A DNA stretch of 33,571 nucleotides from JAZKDW01 sp040387375 (GCA_040387375.1 JAZKDW010000007.1:1-33571), one strand, 5' to 3'. Shown: positions 16,780 through 26,378, numbered from the stretch's first letter. A program made the numbers and translations. The notes: generated by a model not told the origin, from the sequence alone.

Positions 16780-17884
16780 TTATACGCCTTGTTTGAGAGA
16801 TGCCGCGATGAAGCCGTCGATGTCGCCATCGAGCACCGCCTTGGTATTGCCGGTTTCGAAGTTGGTCCGCAAGTCCTTGATCCGCGACTGGTCCAGCACG
16901 TAAGAGCGAATCTGGTGGCCCCAGCCGACATCGGTCTTGGAGTCTTCCAGCTTCTGCTGATCGCTCATGCGCTTGCGCAGTTCATGTTCATACAGGCGCG
17001 ACTTCAGCATTTCCCACGCCTCGGCGCGGTTGCGATGCTGGCTGCGGTCATTCTGGCACTGGACCACGATGCCGGTTGGCCCGTGGGTCAGACGCACGGC
17101 GGAGTCGGTCTTGTTGATGTGCTGTCCACCGGCGCCGGACGCGCGGTAGGTGTCAACGCGGACATCGGCCGGATTGACGTCGATCTCGATCGACTCATCG
17201 ACTTCCGGATACACGAACAAACTGCAGAATGAGGTATGTCGTCCATTGGCGGAATCGAAAGGCGACTTGCGCACCAGGCGGTGGACGCCGGTTTCAGTGC
17301 GCAGGAAACCATAAGCATAATCACCCTCGACCTTGAGGGTCGCGGTCTTGATGCCGGCGATTTCACCGTCGGATTGTTCCAGCACCTCGACCTTGAAACC
17401 CTTGCGTTCGCAATAGCGCAGGTACTGGCGCAGGATCATCGATGCCCAGTCCTGTGCTTCGGTGCCGCCGGCGCCGGCCTGGATATCGATGAAGCAGTTG
17501 TTGGGGTCCATCGGATTGTTGAACATGCGGCGGAATTCCATGCCCTCGACCAGCTTTTCCAGCGCGGCCACGTCTTCTTCAATCGCGACCAGCGTATCTT
17601 CATCCTGCTCTTCGCGCGCCATCGCGAACAGGTCGCTGGCATCGCCCAGATCGGCGTCGATCTTGGTCAGGGTATGGACGATGTCTTCCAGGGACTTTTT
17701 TTCCTTGCCGAGTTCCAGCGCCCGTTTCTGGTCACTCCAGACAGTCGGGTCTTCCAGCTCTTCGTTGACTTGTTCTAGTTTCTCTGACTTGGTATCGAAG
17801 TCAAAGATACCTCCGAAGTTCTGCTTCCCGGGTGGTCAGGTCCGCCAGCAGGGCGGAAAGGGTATTCAAGCGTTCTGCTTCCAT
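16780..17884 (-). CDS. prfB: Peptide chain release factor 2 with programmed +1 frameshift
   Basis: RF2 ends translation at UGA and UAA codons. The reading starts at ATG 17884 (27 codons, MEAERLNTLSALL to LRRYL), meets the in-frame stop CTT TGA C at 17806-17800, and continues in the +1 frame from GAC at 17802 for 340 codons, giving 367 residues. The shift site AGG TAT CTT TGA C, with a Shine-Dalgarno-like AGG just upstream, is the classical autoregulatory site at which low RF2 allows frameshifting. The SPF tripeptide (RKSPFDSANGRHTSF) for stop recognition and the catalytic GGQ loop (GAGGQHINKTDSAVR) are present. A plain frame-by-frame call would miss the first 87 residues. Confidence 0.96.
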
Positions 17885-18072
17885 GATGATTTCTTCTGCA
17901 GTCAAACCCGGAATTATACCCGAGCGGTACAACGCCAGTCCTGCGGATTTGCGGCGCAACCGCCACCGCAACTGACTTTTCGGCAAGCAAGTCAGGCAGA
18001 TGCAAAATTGTCATTAATTACTGTTCATGTATCCATGAAATAAAAAATTAACTGAAATTCGCATTAAATTCG
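17885..18072. other. Intergenic region between prfB and the DUF4286 gene
   Basis: With the next promoter and leader this makes a 315-nt gap between divergent genes. It becomes AT-rich from about 18015 and contains the small inverted repeat TTCATG-TATC-CATGAA near 18023-18038. An ATTTCATG word recurs near 18085. These could be operator sites for the nearby FCD-type regulator, but this is a guess. No gene is visible. Confidence 0.4.
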
Positions 18073-18101
18073 TTGACTTAACTATTTCATGTGTACATAC
18101 T
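18073..18101 (+). promoter_or_regulatory. Promoter candidate for the transport/dehydrogenase cluster
   Basis: TTGACT (18073-18078) and CATACT (18096-18101) are separated by 17 nt. The spacer and -10 include ATTTCATGTGTACATAC, with a TGTACA core typical of sites bound by some GntR/FCD regulators. Transcription would start near 18108, ahead of the DUF4286 gene. Confidence 0.45.
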
Positions 18102-18199
18102 GCAACCCGAATAGATGAAGGGCAACATTTCCGGATTTGCCATTCAGGCGCCGAAATGTCCTTTTCCGGGTTTTCCATTTGCAGCGAGGAGTTCGACCA

Positions 18200-18508
18200 G
18201 TGAGTACCAGCCAGGTTTGTTATGAAGTGACGATGACGGTCGAAGCCGAGTTGGTTGACGCCATCTCGGCATACATGATCGAAAAGCACATTCCCGAGAT
18301 ATTCGCCACCAAATGTTTCGAAAGAGCCGAGTTCGTCCGCGAAGGCGCACAACGTTTCCGCGCGCAGTACTGGGCCGCCGATCAAGCCACGCTCGATGAA
18401 TACCTGAAGACACATACCGAAGCGCTGCGCCTCGACTTCATTGCCCACTTCCCAAAAGGGATTGCCGCCGAACGGGCGTTCTGGAAAATGCAGGCGAGCT
18501 GGGGCTGA
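18200..18508 (+). CDS. DUF4286 family protein
   Basis: A 102-residue protein of the DUF4286 type: VCYEVTMTVEAELVDAISAY, the HIPEIFATKCF segment, and RFRAQYWAADQATLDEYLKTH are all characteristic. Family members are small ferredoxin-fold-like proteins of unknown function, often found beside catabolic dehydrogenase genes. I chose GTG 18200 because GAGGAG lies about 9 nt upstream and the family begins with this strand; the longer frame from 18137 adds 21 unrelated residues. It stands first in the catabolic cluster, 58 nt before an SDR gene. Confidence 0.75.
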   Translation: MSTSQVCYEVTMTVEAELVDAISAYMIEKHIPEIFATKCFERAEFVREGAQRFRAQYWAADQATLDEYLKTHTEALRLDFIAHFPKGIAAERAFWKMQASWG

Positions 18509-18566
18509 TGGCGCCATCGATGGCGCAGCAGCGCGTTAATCACAACAATCACAGGAGACAGCATTC

Positions 18567-19328
18567 ATGAGCACTGGTCGTTTGGCCCTTGTAACCGGTG
18601 GCGCCCGCGGTATCGGCGCCGAAATTTGCCGGCAGCTTGCGGCACAGGGCATGCGTGTCGCGGTGTCCGATCTCAATCAGGATGACTGCCAGGCATTGGC
18701 GAACGAACTCGTCGGCGAAGGCCATAGCGGCTGGAAACTGGACGTCGCCGATGAAGCCGATGTCGAATCCACCTTCGACCACATCGAGGCCGCTCACGGC
18801 CCGATCGCCGTCCTCGTCTGTAATGCCGGGATCCTGATCCTGCATGACGGCGAACGGGCGCCGATTATCGATACAACGCTGGACGAATGGGAGCGTACCC
18901 ACGCTGTCAACACGCGCGGCACCTTCCTGACCTCGCGCGCCTTCATGCGCCGCCGGGTCAAGGCGCCGGTTGAGCACGGCCGTGTGATTACCTTCTCGTC
19001 CTGCGCTGCCCAGCTGGGCGGTTATCGTTCCAGCGCGTCGTACATCTCCAGCAAAGCCGCGGTTCTCGGCTACACCAAGGCGTTGGCCCGTGAAGCCGCA
19101 CCGTACAACATCACCGTCAATGGCATCGCGCCGGGACTGATCGATACCCACATGCTGCGCCTGTCGATGGCGCCGGGGCAGGAAAAAACCGCGGCCGCAA
19201 ACATTCCATTGCAACGGCTGGGCCTGCCGTCCGATATCGCAGCGGTGGTCGCTTTCCTCGTATCTGAAAATGCATCCTACGTAACCGGCACCATGAATGA
19301 TGTCAACGGCGGATATCGCATGCAGTAA
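18567..19328 (+). CDS. Short-chain dehydrogenase/reductase (SDR 1)
   Basis: A 253-residue classical SDR that should interconvert an alcohol and a ketone with NAD(P). It shows the cofactor motif T10-G-G-A-R-G-I-G17, an Asp after beta-2 (VSDLN) that favours NAD(H), VCNAGIL in place of NNAG, and the catalytic S145, Y159 and K163 (SYISSK). GGAGA lies before the ATG. It is the first enzyme of a cluster with an ABC importer and two more SDRs, so it probably acts on the imported compound. Substrate not readable. Confidence 0.92.
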   Translation: MSTGRLALVTGGARGIGAEICRQLAAQGMRVAVSDLNQDDCQALANELVGEGHSGWKLDVADEADVESTFDHIEAAHGPIAVLVCNAGILILHDGERAPIIDTTLDEWERTHAVNTRGTFLTSRAFMRRRVKAPVEHGRVITFSSCAAQLGGYRSSASYISSKAAVLGYTKALAREAAPYNITVNGIAPGLIDTHMLRLSMAPGQEKTAAANIPLQRLGLPSDIAAVVAFLVSENASYVTGTMNDVNGGYRMQ

Positions 19329-19378
19329 ATGGCAGCGCCGCTTCTACCTTAACCACTAACTTGTAATCTGGAGACAAA

Positions 19379-20587
19379 ATGAAACTGAGAACAATGATAG
19401 GCCTGCTTTCCGCCTGCGCATTCACTGCCAGCGCGCAGGCCCAGACTGAACCCGGCCTCACCAAGGACACCATCCGCATCGGCATGTTTGCGCCGCTGTC
19501 CGGCAGCGGCATGGCATATGGCTTCGACGTGTCGAACGCCGCCAAGATGTATTACGACAAGATCAACAAGGAAGGCGGCATCCACGGCCGCAAGATTGAA
19601 GTTGTCCTCGAAGATGACCGCTGCAACGCCAACGACCTGGTCGCCGCGGCGAAAAAGCTGGTCGAGCAGGAGAAGGTATTTCTGCTGAACGGTGGTTCAT
19701 GCTCATCGGCGGTGGTAGCGGCGCAGGAATACATCGAGCGCTCGAAGATCCCGTTCGTGATGCTGAACGCGTCCGGCGACGGCATGCTGTATCCGCCTTC
19801 ACATTATATCTACGGCGCATTCTCGATCACGCAACGTGCGGTCGGCGGTTCGATGGTCTCCTTTGCATCGAACCTGTTGAAGGCGAAAAAAATCGCCTAC
19901 GTCAATCATGACGACGCCTACGGCTCCTGGAATCTCGAAGCTGCCCAATTCATGGTGAAACAAGGGCCAGGCCTGGACCTCAGCGTGCAATCGATCGCGC
20001 CCGCCATCACCGACGTCACCGCGCCGATGCTGAAGCTGAAAGCGGCCAATCCGGATGTACTGCTGCTGACGACTTATGCCCGCCCGACCGCACTGGTCAT
20101 CAAGAAAGCGCACGAGCTAGGTTTCAACAAGCCGATCGTGCTGGCGGTGAACGGCATTGCGGATCTGAAGCAACTGGTAGAAAACGTCGGCAGCAAGGAC
20201 GCGTTCAAGAATGTCTATATCCAGGAAGTGCTGGCCGACGAGCCATCGTCGCCGAAATTGAAATGGGTGTATGACTTGTACAAGAAGTCCTATCCGGAAC
20301 TTGCAGCCAAGCCTGGTCATCCGCAAACCTACATGCCGTACGGTATTCCGCCAGCGATGGCCATCGTGAAGGCATTGCAGGCGGCCGGTCCCAGCCTGAC
20401 CCGCGAAAAATTCCTGGGCGAGATGGAAAAGCTCAGTTTTGACACCGGCATCATGGCGGGCCCGATCAAATTCGGACCCAACAACCATGCCGCGCAAGAG
20501 TCGGCGATTTACCTGAAGTTCGATGGCACCAATGCCACGCGTGTCCCGGGCGCATACGCCAGCCTGTGGAAATACCAGAAGAAGTAA
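19379..20587 (+). CDS. ABC importer periplasmic binding protein, LivK/Peripla_BP_6 type
   Basis: A 402-residue secreted solute-binding protein. The signal peptide MKLRTMIGLLSACAF should be cut after SAQAQ; then come TKDTIRIGMFAPLSGSG, YYDKINKEGGIHGRKIE and the LLNGGSCSSAV binding segment. In betaproteobacteria this family binds amino acids but also many aromatic and alicyclic acids. Its genetic company (three SDRs and a steroid-dehydrogenase-like flavoprotein) suggests the latter. CTGGAGA lies upstream of the ATG. The permease and ATPase genes follow directly. Confidence 0.93.
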   Translation: MKLRTMIGLLSACAFTASAQAQTEPGLTKDTIRIGMFAPLSGSGMAYGFDVSNAAKMYYDKINKEGGIHGRKIEVVLEDDRCNANDLVAAAKKLVEQEKVFLLNGGSCSSAVVAAQEYIERSKIPFVMLNASGDGMLYPPSHYIYGAFSITQRAVGGSMVSFASNLLKAKKIAYVNHDDAYGSWNLEAAQFMVKQGPGLDLSVQSIAPAITDVTAPMLKLKAANPDVLLLTTYARPTALVIKKAHELGFNKPIVLAVNGIADLKQLVENVGSKDAFKNVYIQEVLADEPSSPKLKWVYDLYKKSYPELAAKPGHPQTYMPYGIPPAMAIVKALQAAGPSLTREKFLGEMEKLSFDTGIMAGPIKFGPNNHAAQESAIYLKFDGTNATRVPGAYASLWKYQKK

Positions 20588-20661
20588 TTCGACAAGCCGA
20601 TCGCTGCAGCAGCGCGTAGCCGCCTGCTGCGGCACCCTCTCACTCAAGCAGGAGAACACCG

Positions 20662-21564
20662 ATGACTGCAGCCGACATCTGGTTGTTTGTACAGCAGGGC
20701 GTGGTGTCCGGATTAGTCACAGGCAGCATCTACGCGCTGCTTGCACTCGCCATCGTCATTATTTTCAAGACAACCGATGTGCCGAATTTCGCACAGGGTG
20801 AAGTATTCATGGGCGGTGCTTACATCGCCCTGTATTCCGTAATCGTATTGTCCGCCGGGCTCAGCATCGCCATTGCCGCCGCCTTGTTGTTTACCATGAT
20901 CATTTGCGCCGTATTTCAGCGCGTCATCCTGCGCCAGGTGCAAAAGGCCAGTGGCGTGTCGGTCAACCTCGTCATCGCGACGCTGGGCTTTTCCTATTTG
21001 CTCAAGGGTGTGGTGCGCGCCACCGGACTGGGCGATACGCCGCGTTCGCTGCCGGCTGTCTTTTCATCCGATCCGGTTACTATCGGCCAGGCCTCCATCA
21101 CGGTACTCGATGTCGCCATCTTCACCATCGCCGTCAGTGTGATGCTTGCGCTGTTCTGGATGTTCAATAAAACCAAGCTCGGCAAAGCACTGCGCGCGGT
21201 CGGCATGAATCCGCGCGGCTCGCAGCTGGTCGGCATCAGCCTGACCCGGATGCACATGCTGATCTGGGTCATTTCCGGATTGATCTCGGCAATTGCCGCG
21301 ATCCTGATCGCACCGAAAATCCTGATGACGGCCGACATGGGCAACATCGTCACGCTGGGATTTGCGGCAGCGATCATCGGCGGCTTTACCAGCCTGCCCG
21401 GAGCGATCATCGGCGGTTTTGTGGTCGGCATCCTGGAAAACCTGGTCGGGTTGTTCATCTCGACAAAAGCGATTGTGGTCGCGCCGTTTCTCGCCATCAT
21501 GCTGGTCTTGCTGCTGCGCCCGCAAGGTCTGCTGGGAGGAAAAGTACAGGTGAAAAAACTATGA
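20662..21564 (+). CDS. livH: ABC importer permease, LivH type
   Basis: A 300-residue inner-membrane permease with about eight hydrophobic segments and the family marks GLVTGSIYALLALAIVIIF near the start and GFAAAIIGGFTSLPGAIIGG near the C-terminus. It pairs with the LivM-type permease, whose ATG overlaps its stop codon by 4 nt. AGCAGGAGA precedes the start. Symbol by family only; leucine transport is not implied. Confidence 0.94.
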   Translation: MTAADIWLFVQQGVVSGLVTGSIYALLALAIVIIFKTTDVPNFAQGEVFMGGAYIALYSVIVLSAGLSIAIAAALLFTMIICAVFQRVILRQVQKASGVSVNLVIATLGFSYLLKGVVRATGLGDTPRSLPAVFSSDPVTIGQASITVLDVAIFTIAVSVMLALFWMFNKTKLGKALRAVGMNPRGSQLVGISLTRMHMLIWVISGLISAIAAILIAPKILMTADMGNIVTLGFAAAIIGGFTSLPGAIIGGFVVGILENLVGLFISTKAIVVAPFLAIMLVLLLRPQGLLGGKVQVKKL

Positions 21565-22505
21565 ACAAATCCCTTATCTATGTCGGCTGGCTGCTGGGAG
21601 CCATCTTGCTCGTAGCCCTGCCTTTCGCCACGTCCGGCTACGTCATCTACATCTTCAACATGCTGATGGTGTTCCTGGTCATGGCGCTGGGCATGCATAT
21701 CGTCATCGGCGAGGCAGGCCAGTTCTCGCTTGCGCATGCGGCGTTCTACGGCATAGGCATTTATACCGCCGGGCTGCTGAACAATGCCTTCCATCTGCCG
21801 TTCGTGGTAAACATCCTCGCCGGCGGCTTGCTGGCCGCGGTCATGGGCCTGGCCATCAGCAGCCTGTCGCTGCGCATGCGGGACATCTACCTGGCGCTTG
21901 CAACATTCGCCTTCGGTGAAGCGATGCAGTGGGTATTCCTGAACTGGGAACATGTCACCGGCGGACCGAACGGCCTGCGCATTGCGCCGGCCAACCTGTT
22001 CGGGCTGGAAGTGGCGTCCGACAAGCAGGCCTACCTGTTCGTGCTGATCATGGCGGCCCTGTTCCTGTGGGCGACGCTGCACCTGTCGCGCTCACGGCTG
22101 GGTTCCGCATTCCGCGCGGTGCGGGAAAGTGAAGTCGCCGCGATGGCGATGGGCATCAACATCAAGCGCACCAAGATGGCGGCGTTTTCGCTGTCGGCGT
22201 TTTATGCCGGCTGCGCCGGCGGCATGTTTACGCTTTTCTCCTCGTTCATCCATCCGGAAAACCTGGGCTTCCAGACCACGATCCTGGTACTGACGATGGT
22301 TGTCGTCGGCGGTCTTGGTTCGGTGCTCGGCGTTGTCGGCGGTGTGATCGTCTTCGGCCTGATTTCGGAATTGCTGCGGCAGGCACTGTCGTTCCAGGAA
22401 ATCATCTATGGCGTCATCCTGATGCTGTTCATGATGTATGCGCCGCGCGGCATGTTCGCATTCATCGGTGACCACCTCCGGGCAAGGAAGAAACAACATG
22501 AGTGA
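21561..22505 (+). CDS. livM: ABC importer permease, LivM type
   Basis: A 314-residue membrane protein, the second permease half. Typical segments are GEAGQFSLAHAAFYGIGIYTAG, RMRDIYLALATFAFGEA and VVVGGLGSVLGVVGGVI, and the region FRAVRESEVAAMAMGIN is the usual coupling loop to the ATPase. It overlaps livH by 4 nt and livG by 8 nt, so translation is coupled through the transporter genes. Confidence 0.94.
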   Translation: MNKSLIYVGWLLGAILLVALPFATSGYVIYIFNMLMVFLVMALGMHIVIGEAGQFSLAHAAFYGIGIYTAGLLNNAFHLPFVVNILAGGLLAAVMGLAISSLSLRMRDIYLALATFAFGEAMQWVFLNWEHVTGGPNGLRIAPANLFGLEVASDKQAYLFVLIMAALFLWATLHLSRSRLGSAFRAVRESEVAAMAMGINIKRTKMAAFSLSAFYAGCAGGMFTLFSSFIHPENLGFQTTILVLTMVVVGGLGSVLGVVGGVIVFGLISELLRQALSFQEIIYGVILMLFMMYAPRGMFAFIGDHLRARKKQHE

Positions 22506-23295
22506 ACAATTTCTTGAAGTGCAGGGGATCTCGGTGGTGTTCGGCGGCCTGACCGCGGTCAACGATTTTTCACTCAGCGTCAAGCGCGGCACCATACACG
22601 CGCTGATCGGACCCAACGGCGCCGGCAAATCGACCACCTTCAACTGCATCTCGCGCTACTACCAGCCGACCACCGGCAAGATCGTGTTCGATGGTGAAGA
22701 CATCACGCACCGCAAGCCGTTCGAGATGGCCGGCCTGGGTGTGGCCCGCACGTTCCAGAACCTGGAACTGTTCAATGAGCTGACGGTGATGGAAAACGTA
22801 TTGCTGGGCACGTTTTCGCATTCGGTAAAAGGACTGTCCAGCGTCCTGACCAGGCCGTCGCGGGCAACGGTGGAATTTGTCGAGCACCTGCTCGAATCGG
22901 CGGACCTGATCAAGCACAAGGATACGAAGGCGCGCAACCTCGACTTCGGCCATCAGAAGCTGCTGGAACTGGCGCGTGCGTCCGCCATCAAGCCCAAGCT
23001 CCTGCTGCTGGACGAGCCGGCCGCCGGACTGCGCAATCGCGAGATCGAGACGCTCGACAAGCTGCTGCGCCAGTTCGTCGAAAAGGATGGCATGACGGTA
23101 TTGCTGGTCGAGCACGTGATGCAGCTGGTGATGGCGATTTCGGATCGTGTCACGGTACTGTCGTTCGGCCAGAAGATCGCCGAAGGCTTGCCGGACGAAG
23201 TACGCAACAACCCGGCCGTGATCGAAGCTTACCTGGGCAGCGAGCATGAAGATGAGCGCCAGCCCGAATCAGAAGAGGGAAATCAGCATGGTTAA
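22498..23295 (+). CDS. livG: ABC importer ATPase, LivG type
   Basis: A 265-residue nucleotide-binding subunit with Walker A GPNGAGKST, Walker B LLLLDEPAAG and the branched-chain-family H-loop (LLVEHVMQLVM). The ABC signature is degenerate (LDFGHQKLLELARA instead of LSYGQQ...), a drift tolerated in some LivG proteins. The ATG at 22498 (MSEQFLEVQ) is preferred; the frame from 22438 would overlap livM by 68 nt. Confidence 0.94.
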   Translation: MSEQFLEVQGISVVFGGLTAVNDFSLSVKRGTIHALIGPNGAGKSTTFNCISRYYQPTTGKIVFDGEDITHRKPFEMAGLGVARTFQNLELFNELTVMENVLLGTFSHSVKGLSSVLTRPSRATVEFVEHLLESADLIKHKDTKARNLDFGHQKLLELARASAIKPKLLLLDEPAAGLRNREIETLDKLLRQFVEKDGMTVLLVEHVMQLVMAISDRVTVLSFGQKIAEGLPDEVRNNPAVIEAYLGSEHEDERQPESEEGNQHG

Positions 23296-24001
23296 GCTGC
23301 TAGAGGTCAAGAACGTCTCCGCCAGTTATGGCCGTATCCAGGCGCTGCATGACACGTCGATCGAGGTGGCAGAAGGGCAGGTCGTGGCTCTGCTGGGCGG
23401 CAATGGCGCCGGCAAGACCACCACGCTCAATGTCATTTCCGGACTGGTCAGGGCGACGCAGGGCGAGCTGAGATTCGACGGCAAGCCGATCACCGGCCTC
23501 ACCTCGGACCAGATCGTCAAGCTGGGCATCGTGCAGGTTCCGGAAGGCCGTGAAGTATTCCGTGAAATGACGGTCCGGGAAAACCTGGAGCTGGGCGCCT
23601 ACATGCGTTCCGACACCGCAAAGATCAAGAGCGACATGGACGCGGTGCTGGTGTCGTTCCCGCGCCTGAAAGAGCGTTTTGCGCAAAAGGCGGCGACGCT
23701 GTCCGGGGGTGAACAGCAGATGCTGGCGATGGGGCGCTCGCTGATGGCAAGGCCGCGGTTGCTGATGCTGGATGAACCGTCGATGGGATTATCGCCCTTG
23801 CTGGTGCAGCAGATCTTTGCGATCGTGCGGCAGATGCATCGCGATGGCCTGACGATATTGCTGGTGGAGCAGAACGTGAAGCTGGCGCTGGCGATTTCAA
23901 GCTACGCCTATATTCTGGAAAACGGCGAGATCGTGCTGCATGGCACCTCTGAAAAACTGGCGGCGGACGACAAGGTCCGTCATGCCTATCTTGGCGCATG
24001 A
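23288..24001 (+). CDS. livF: ABC importer ATPase, LivF type
   Basis: A 237-residue nucleotide-binding subunit with Walker A GGNGAGKTT, a canonical signature LSGGEQQMLAMGRSLM, Walker B LLMLDEPSMG and the short LivF C-terminus. It is the partner of the preceding LivG-type ATPase, whose stop it overlaps by 8 nt. The start MVKLLEVKNVSASYG is the family start. Confidence 0.95.
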   Translation: MVKLLEVKNVSASYGRIQALHDTSIEVAEGQVVALLGGNGAGKTTTLNVISGLVRATQGELRFDGKPITGLTSDQIVKLGIVQVPEGREVFREMTVRENLELGAYMRSDTAKIKSDMDAVLVSFPRLKERFAQKAATLSGGEQQMLAMGRSLMARPRLLMLDEPSMGLSPLLVQQIFAIVRQMHRDGLTILLVEQNVKLALAISSYAYILENGEIVLHGTSEKLAADDKVRHAYLGA

Positions 24002-24018
24002 CATCGGGAGAAAATGAA

Positions 24019-24753
24019 ATGAACAAGGATTTGCCTGTAGCACTGGTCACCGGCGGCGCGAGCGGCATGGGCCGTGCGATCGTGGAGCGCATGGCGCGCG
24101 ACGGTTTTTTGGTGGTGATGGTCGACAAGAATGAAGCGCTGGCAAAACAGGAAGCCGAGGTCCTGCAAGCGCAAGGCCTCGCGGTCGAGTATCGCGTGAC
24201 CGATATCACCGACGAGACGCAAGTCAACGCGCTGGTGGATGAACTGCCGCCGCTTGCCGCGCTGATCAATAACGCCGGCATTTTTGACGAGCGTGCATTC
24301 GACACGGTGACTGCAGAGGATTTCCGCCGCATGTATGACGTCAACCTGATCGCGGTGCACCTGTTGACGCAAGCCGCGGTACGCAAGATGCGAGCCGGTT
24401 CCAAGATCGTCATCATCGCTTCACGCGCATACCTCGGCGCCAGGAACCACGCGCATTATGTGAGCTCCAAGGCAGCCGCGGTCGGTTATACGCGTGCGGT
24501 GGCGATGGAGCTGGCGCCACGCGGCATCCTGGTCAATGCGATTGCACCGGGCCTGATCGACACGCCCCTGCTCAAGAGCCTGACGCCGGAGCGCCGCAAG
24601 GCGCAGGAAGCGTTGCAGCCGACCGGCAAGGCTGGCCGTCCGGAAGACATCGCCAACGCAGTCGCCTTCCTCGCGGCGCCGGCAATGGAATTCGTGACCG
24701 GGCAAATCCTGTTTGTCGACGGCGGAAAATCGCTGGGCGGCAGTTATTCATGA
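24019..24753 (+). CDS. Short-chain dehydrogenase/reductase (SDR 2)
   Basis: A 244-residue classical SDR with T11-G-G-A-S-G-M-G18, an Asp after beta-2 (MVDKN) favouring NAD(H), LINNAGIF, a Ser in IIASRAYLG, and catalytic Y147/K151 (HYVSSK). GGGAGA lies 8 nt before the ATG at 24019; the frame from 23998 overlaps livF. The gene is close enough to livF to be in the same operon. Substrate unknown; probably one hydroxyl of the imported compound. Confidence 0.92.
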   Translation: MNKDLPVALVTGGASGMGRAIVERMARDGFLVVMVDKNEALAKQEAEVLQAQGLAVEYRVTDITDETQVNALVDELPPLAALINNAGIFDERAFDTVTAEDFRRMYDVNLIAVHLLTQAAVRKMRAGSKIVIIASRAYLGARNHAHYVSSKAAAVGYTRAVAMELAPRGILVNAIAPGLIDTPLLKSLTPERRKAQEALQPTGKAGRPEDIANAVAFLAAPAMEFVTGQILFVDGGKSLGGSYS

Positions 24754-24789
24754 GCGGCGTTCACCATCCACTATCAAGGAACATCTGAC

Positions 24790-25563
24790 ATGACAATCGA
24801 CAATCAATCACCGGTCGCCATCGTGACCGGCGGCGGCCAGGGCCTGGGTCGCGAAATGGTATTGCGTTTCGTGCGCGAAGGCGCACGGGTCGTCATCTGC
24901 GACATGAATCCCGAGATGCTGGCGCAGACACGCGAACTGAGCGGCAATCCCGATGCGGTGCGCACGATTACCCAGGATGTGACCGCGGAAAGCGCGCCGC
25001 GCGACGCCGTGAAACTGGCTCTGGACCAGTTCGGACAGATCGACTGGCTGGTCAACAACGCTGGCATCGGCAGCGCAAAATCGATACTCGATACCACCGA
25101 TGCCGAATGGGACCGCTACTCCGACATCAATCTGCGCAGCGTCTTCCGCTATAGCCGCGAAGTGCTGCCGCACCTGAAACCGGGGCGCGGTTCGATCGTG
25201 CATGTCGCCTCCATTTTCGGCATCCTCGGCCATCCGAATACGGCGCCGTACGCAGCCACCAAGGCCGCGGTAATCGGCCTGACGAAACAAATGGCCGCGG
25301 ACTGCGGTCCGAAGGGCATTCGCGTCAATGCAGTGGCGCCCGGATTGATCGAAACGCCGTTGACCGCCGAGCGCTTGCTGACCAACAAAAGATTCAAGGC
25401 ATTGATGGTCGATACCACGCCGTTCCACCGGATCGGCAAACCCGAGGATATCGCCAACGCGGTGTATTTCCTGTGCTCGGACCAGGCATCTTTCGTCAGC
25501 GGCCACACACTGGTTGTGGATGGCGGCTGGAGTGTCGTCAACTATGTACCCGAACAGGCTTGA
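24790..25563 (+). CDS. Short-chain dehydrogenase/reductase (SDR 3)
   Basis: A 257-residue classical SDR with TGGGQGLG, ICDMN (NAD-favouring Asp), VNNAGIG, HVASIFGILG for the catalytic Ser, and Y154/K158 (PYAATK). AAGGAA lies upstream of the ATG. With SDR 1 and SDR 2 it gives the cluster three distinct alcohol dehydrogenases, which suggests a substrate with several hydroxyl or keto groups, or several sequential oxidation steps. Confidence 0.92.
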   Translation: MTIDNQSPVAIVTGGGQGLGREMVLRFVREGARVVICDMNPEMLAQTRELSGNPDAVRTITQDVTAESAPRDAVKLALDQFGQIDWLVNNAGIGSAKSILDTTDAEWDRYSDINLRSVFRYSREVLPHLKPGRGSIVHVASIFGILGHPNTAPYAATKAAVIGLTKQMAADCGPKGIRVNAVAPGLIETPLTAERLLTNKRFKALMVDTTPFHRIGKPEDIANAVYFLCSDQASFVSGHTLVVDGGWSVVNYVPEQA

Positions 25564-25667
25564 TTGACTGACGCCGGCTTAACAGTACTTCGTGAACATT
25601 ACAGATAGAATGAGGCAAATCGTTACCACCTTGTTTATCCTATTCATCACGTAATTTTTATCCTCCC

Positions 25668-26378
25668 ATGAAAACACTTTCTCAACAGATTACCGAAGAT
25701 CTCCGCGAAAAGATTTTGAGCGGAGAACTGGCGCCGAACGAACATCTGGAAGAAATACCGCTGGCGCAGAAACTCAATGTGTCGCGCACGCCGTTGCGGG
25801 GTGCGTTGAATGCGCTGGCGAACCAGGGTCTGCTCGTCTACCGGCCAAAACTCGGTTATCTGGTGCGCAATTTCGAGATTGAGGAAATCATCGCGGCCTA
25901 CGAAGTCCGTGCCAACCTGGAAGGGCTGGCTTGCCGTCTGGCGGCGCGCATCGGCTTTCCGGAAGACGTCAGGGAATCTTTGCAGAAGGCGCTTTATCTG
26001 GGCGACGAGATTCTGGCGCGGGGCAACCTGGCGGAACGCGACATGGACCCGTATAAAAAAATGAATGTGGAAATCCACGAAGCGATTATCCAGGCCAGCA
26101 ATAACCCCTGGATTTCCCAGTTTGTCGAACGTGCGCAGGAAATCCCATTCGTTTCTTCCCACCTGATCATCTGGAATGAATTCCCGATCATCTCCCGCTC
26201 CCATGATGATCATCACCGGATCATCGATGCGATCAACAGGAAACAGGGCGCCCGCGCGGAAGAGATCATGCGTGAGCATATTTATTTCGCCGGGGAATAC
26301 CTGAAAAAGAATTTCAATAGCATGAAACCAACCCCGCGTGACGAGCTTGACCATTCCGCCAAGGACTTCCTGCTGTAG
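25668..26378 (+). CDS. GntR-family transcriptional regulator, FCD type
   Basis: A 236-residue regulator with an N-terminal winged helix (LREKILSGELAPNEHL, LAQKLNVSRTPLRGALNALANQGLL) and a C-terminal all-helical FCD ligand domain (residues about 75-225) with the usual metal/ligand His positions (NVEIHEAI, DDHHRIIDAI, MREHIYFA). Such proteins normally repress nearby catabolic genes and release DNA when a pathway acid binds. It stands between the SDR/transport genes and the flavoprotein, so it probably controls both. Confidence 0.9.
   Translation: MKTLSQQITEDLREKILSGELAPNEHLEEIPLAQKLNVSRTPLRGALNALANQGLLVYRPKLGYLVRNFEIEEIIAAYEVRANLEGLACRLAARIGFPEDVRESLQKALYLGDEILARGNLAERDMDPYKKMNVEIHEAIIQASNNPWISQFVERAQEIPFVSSHLIIWNEFPIISRSHDDHHRIIDAINRKQGARAEEIMREHIYFAGEYLKKNFNSMKPTPRDELDHSAKDFLL

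Noticed and set aside
15263..16903. 546-codon plus-strand frame across lysS and the end of prfB
   Set aside because: Antisense to two conserved housekeeping genes and rich in Arg/His/Gln as expected from reverse reading.
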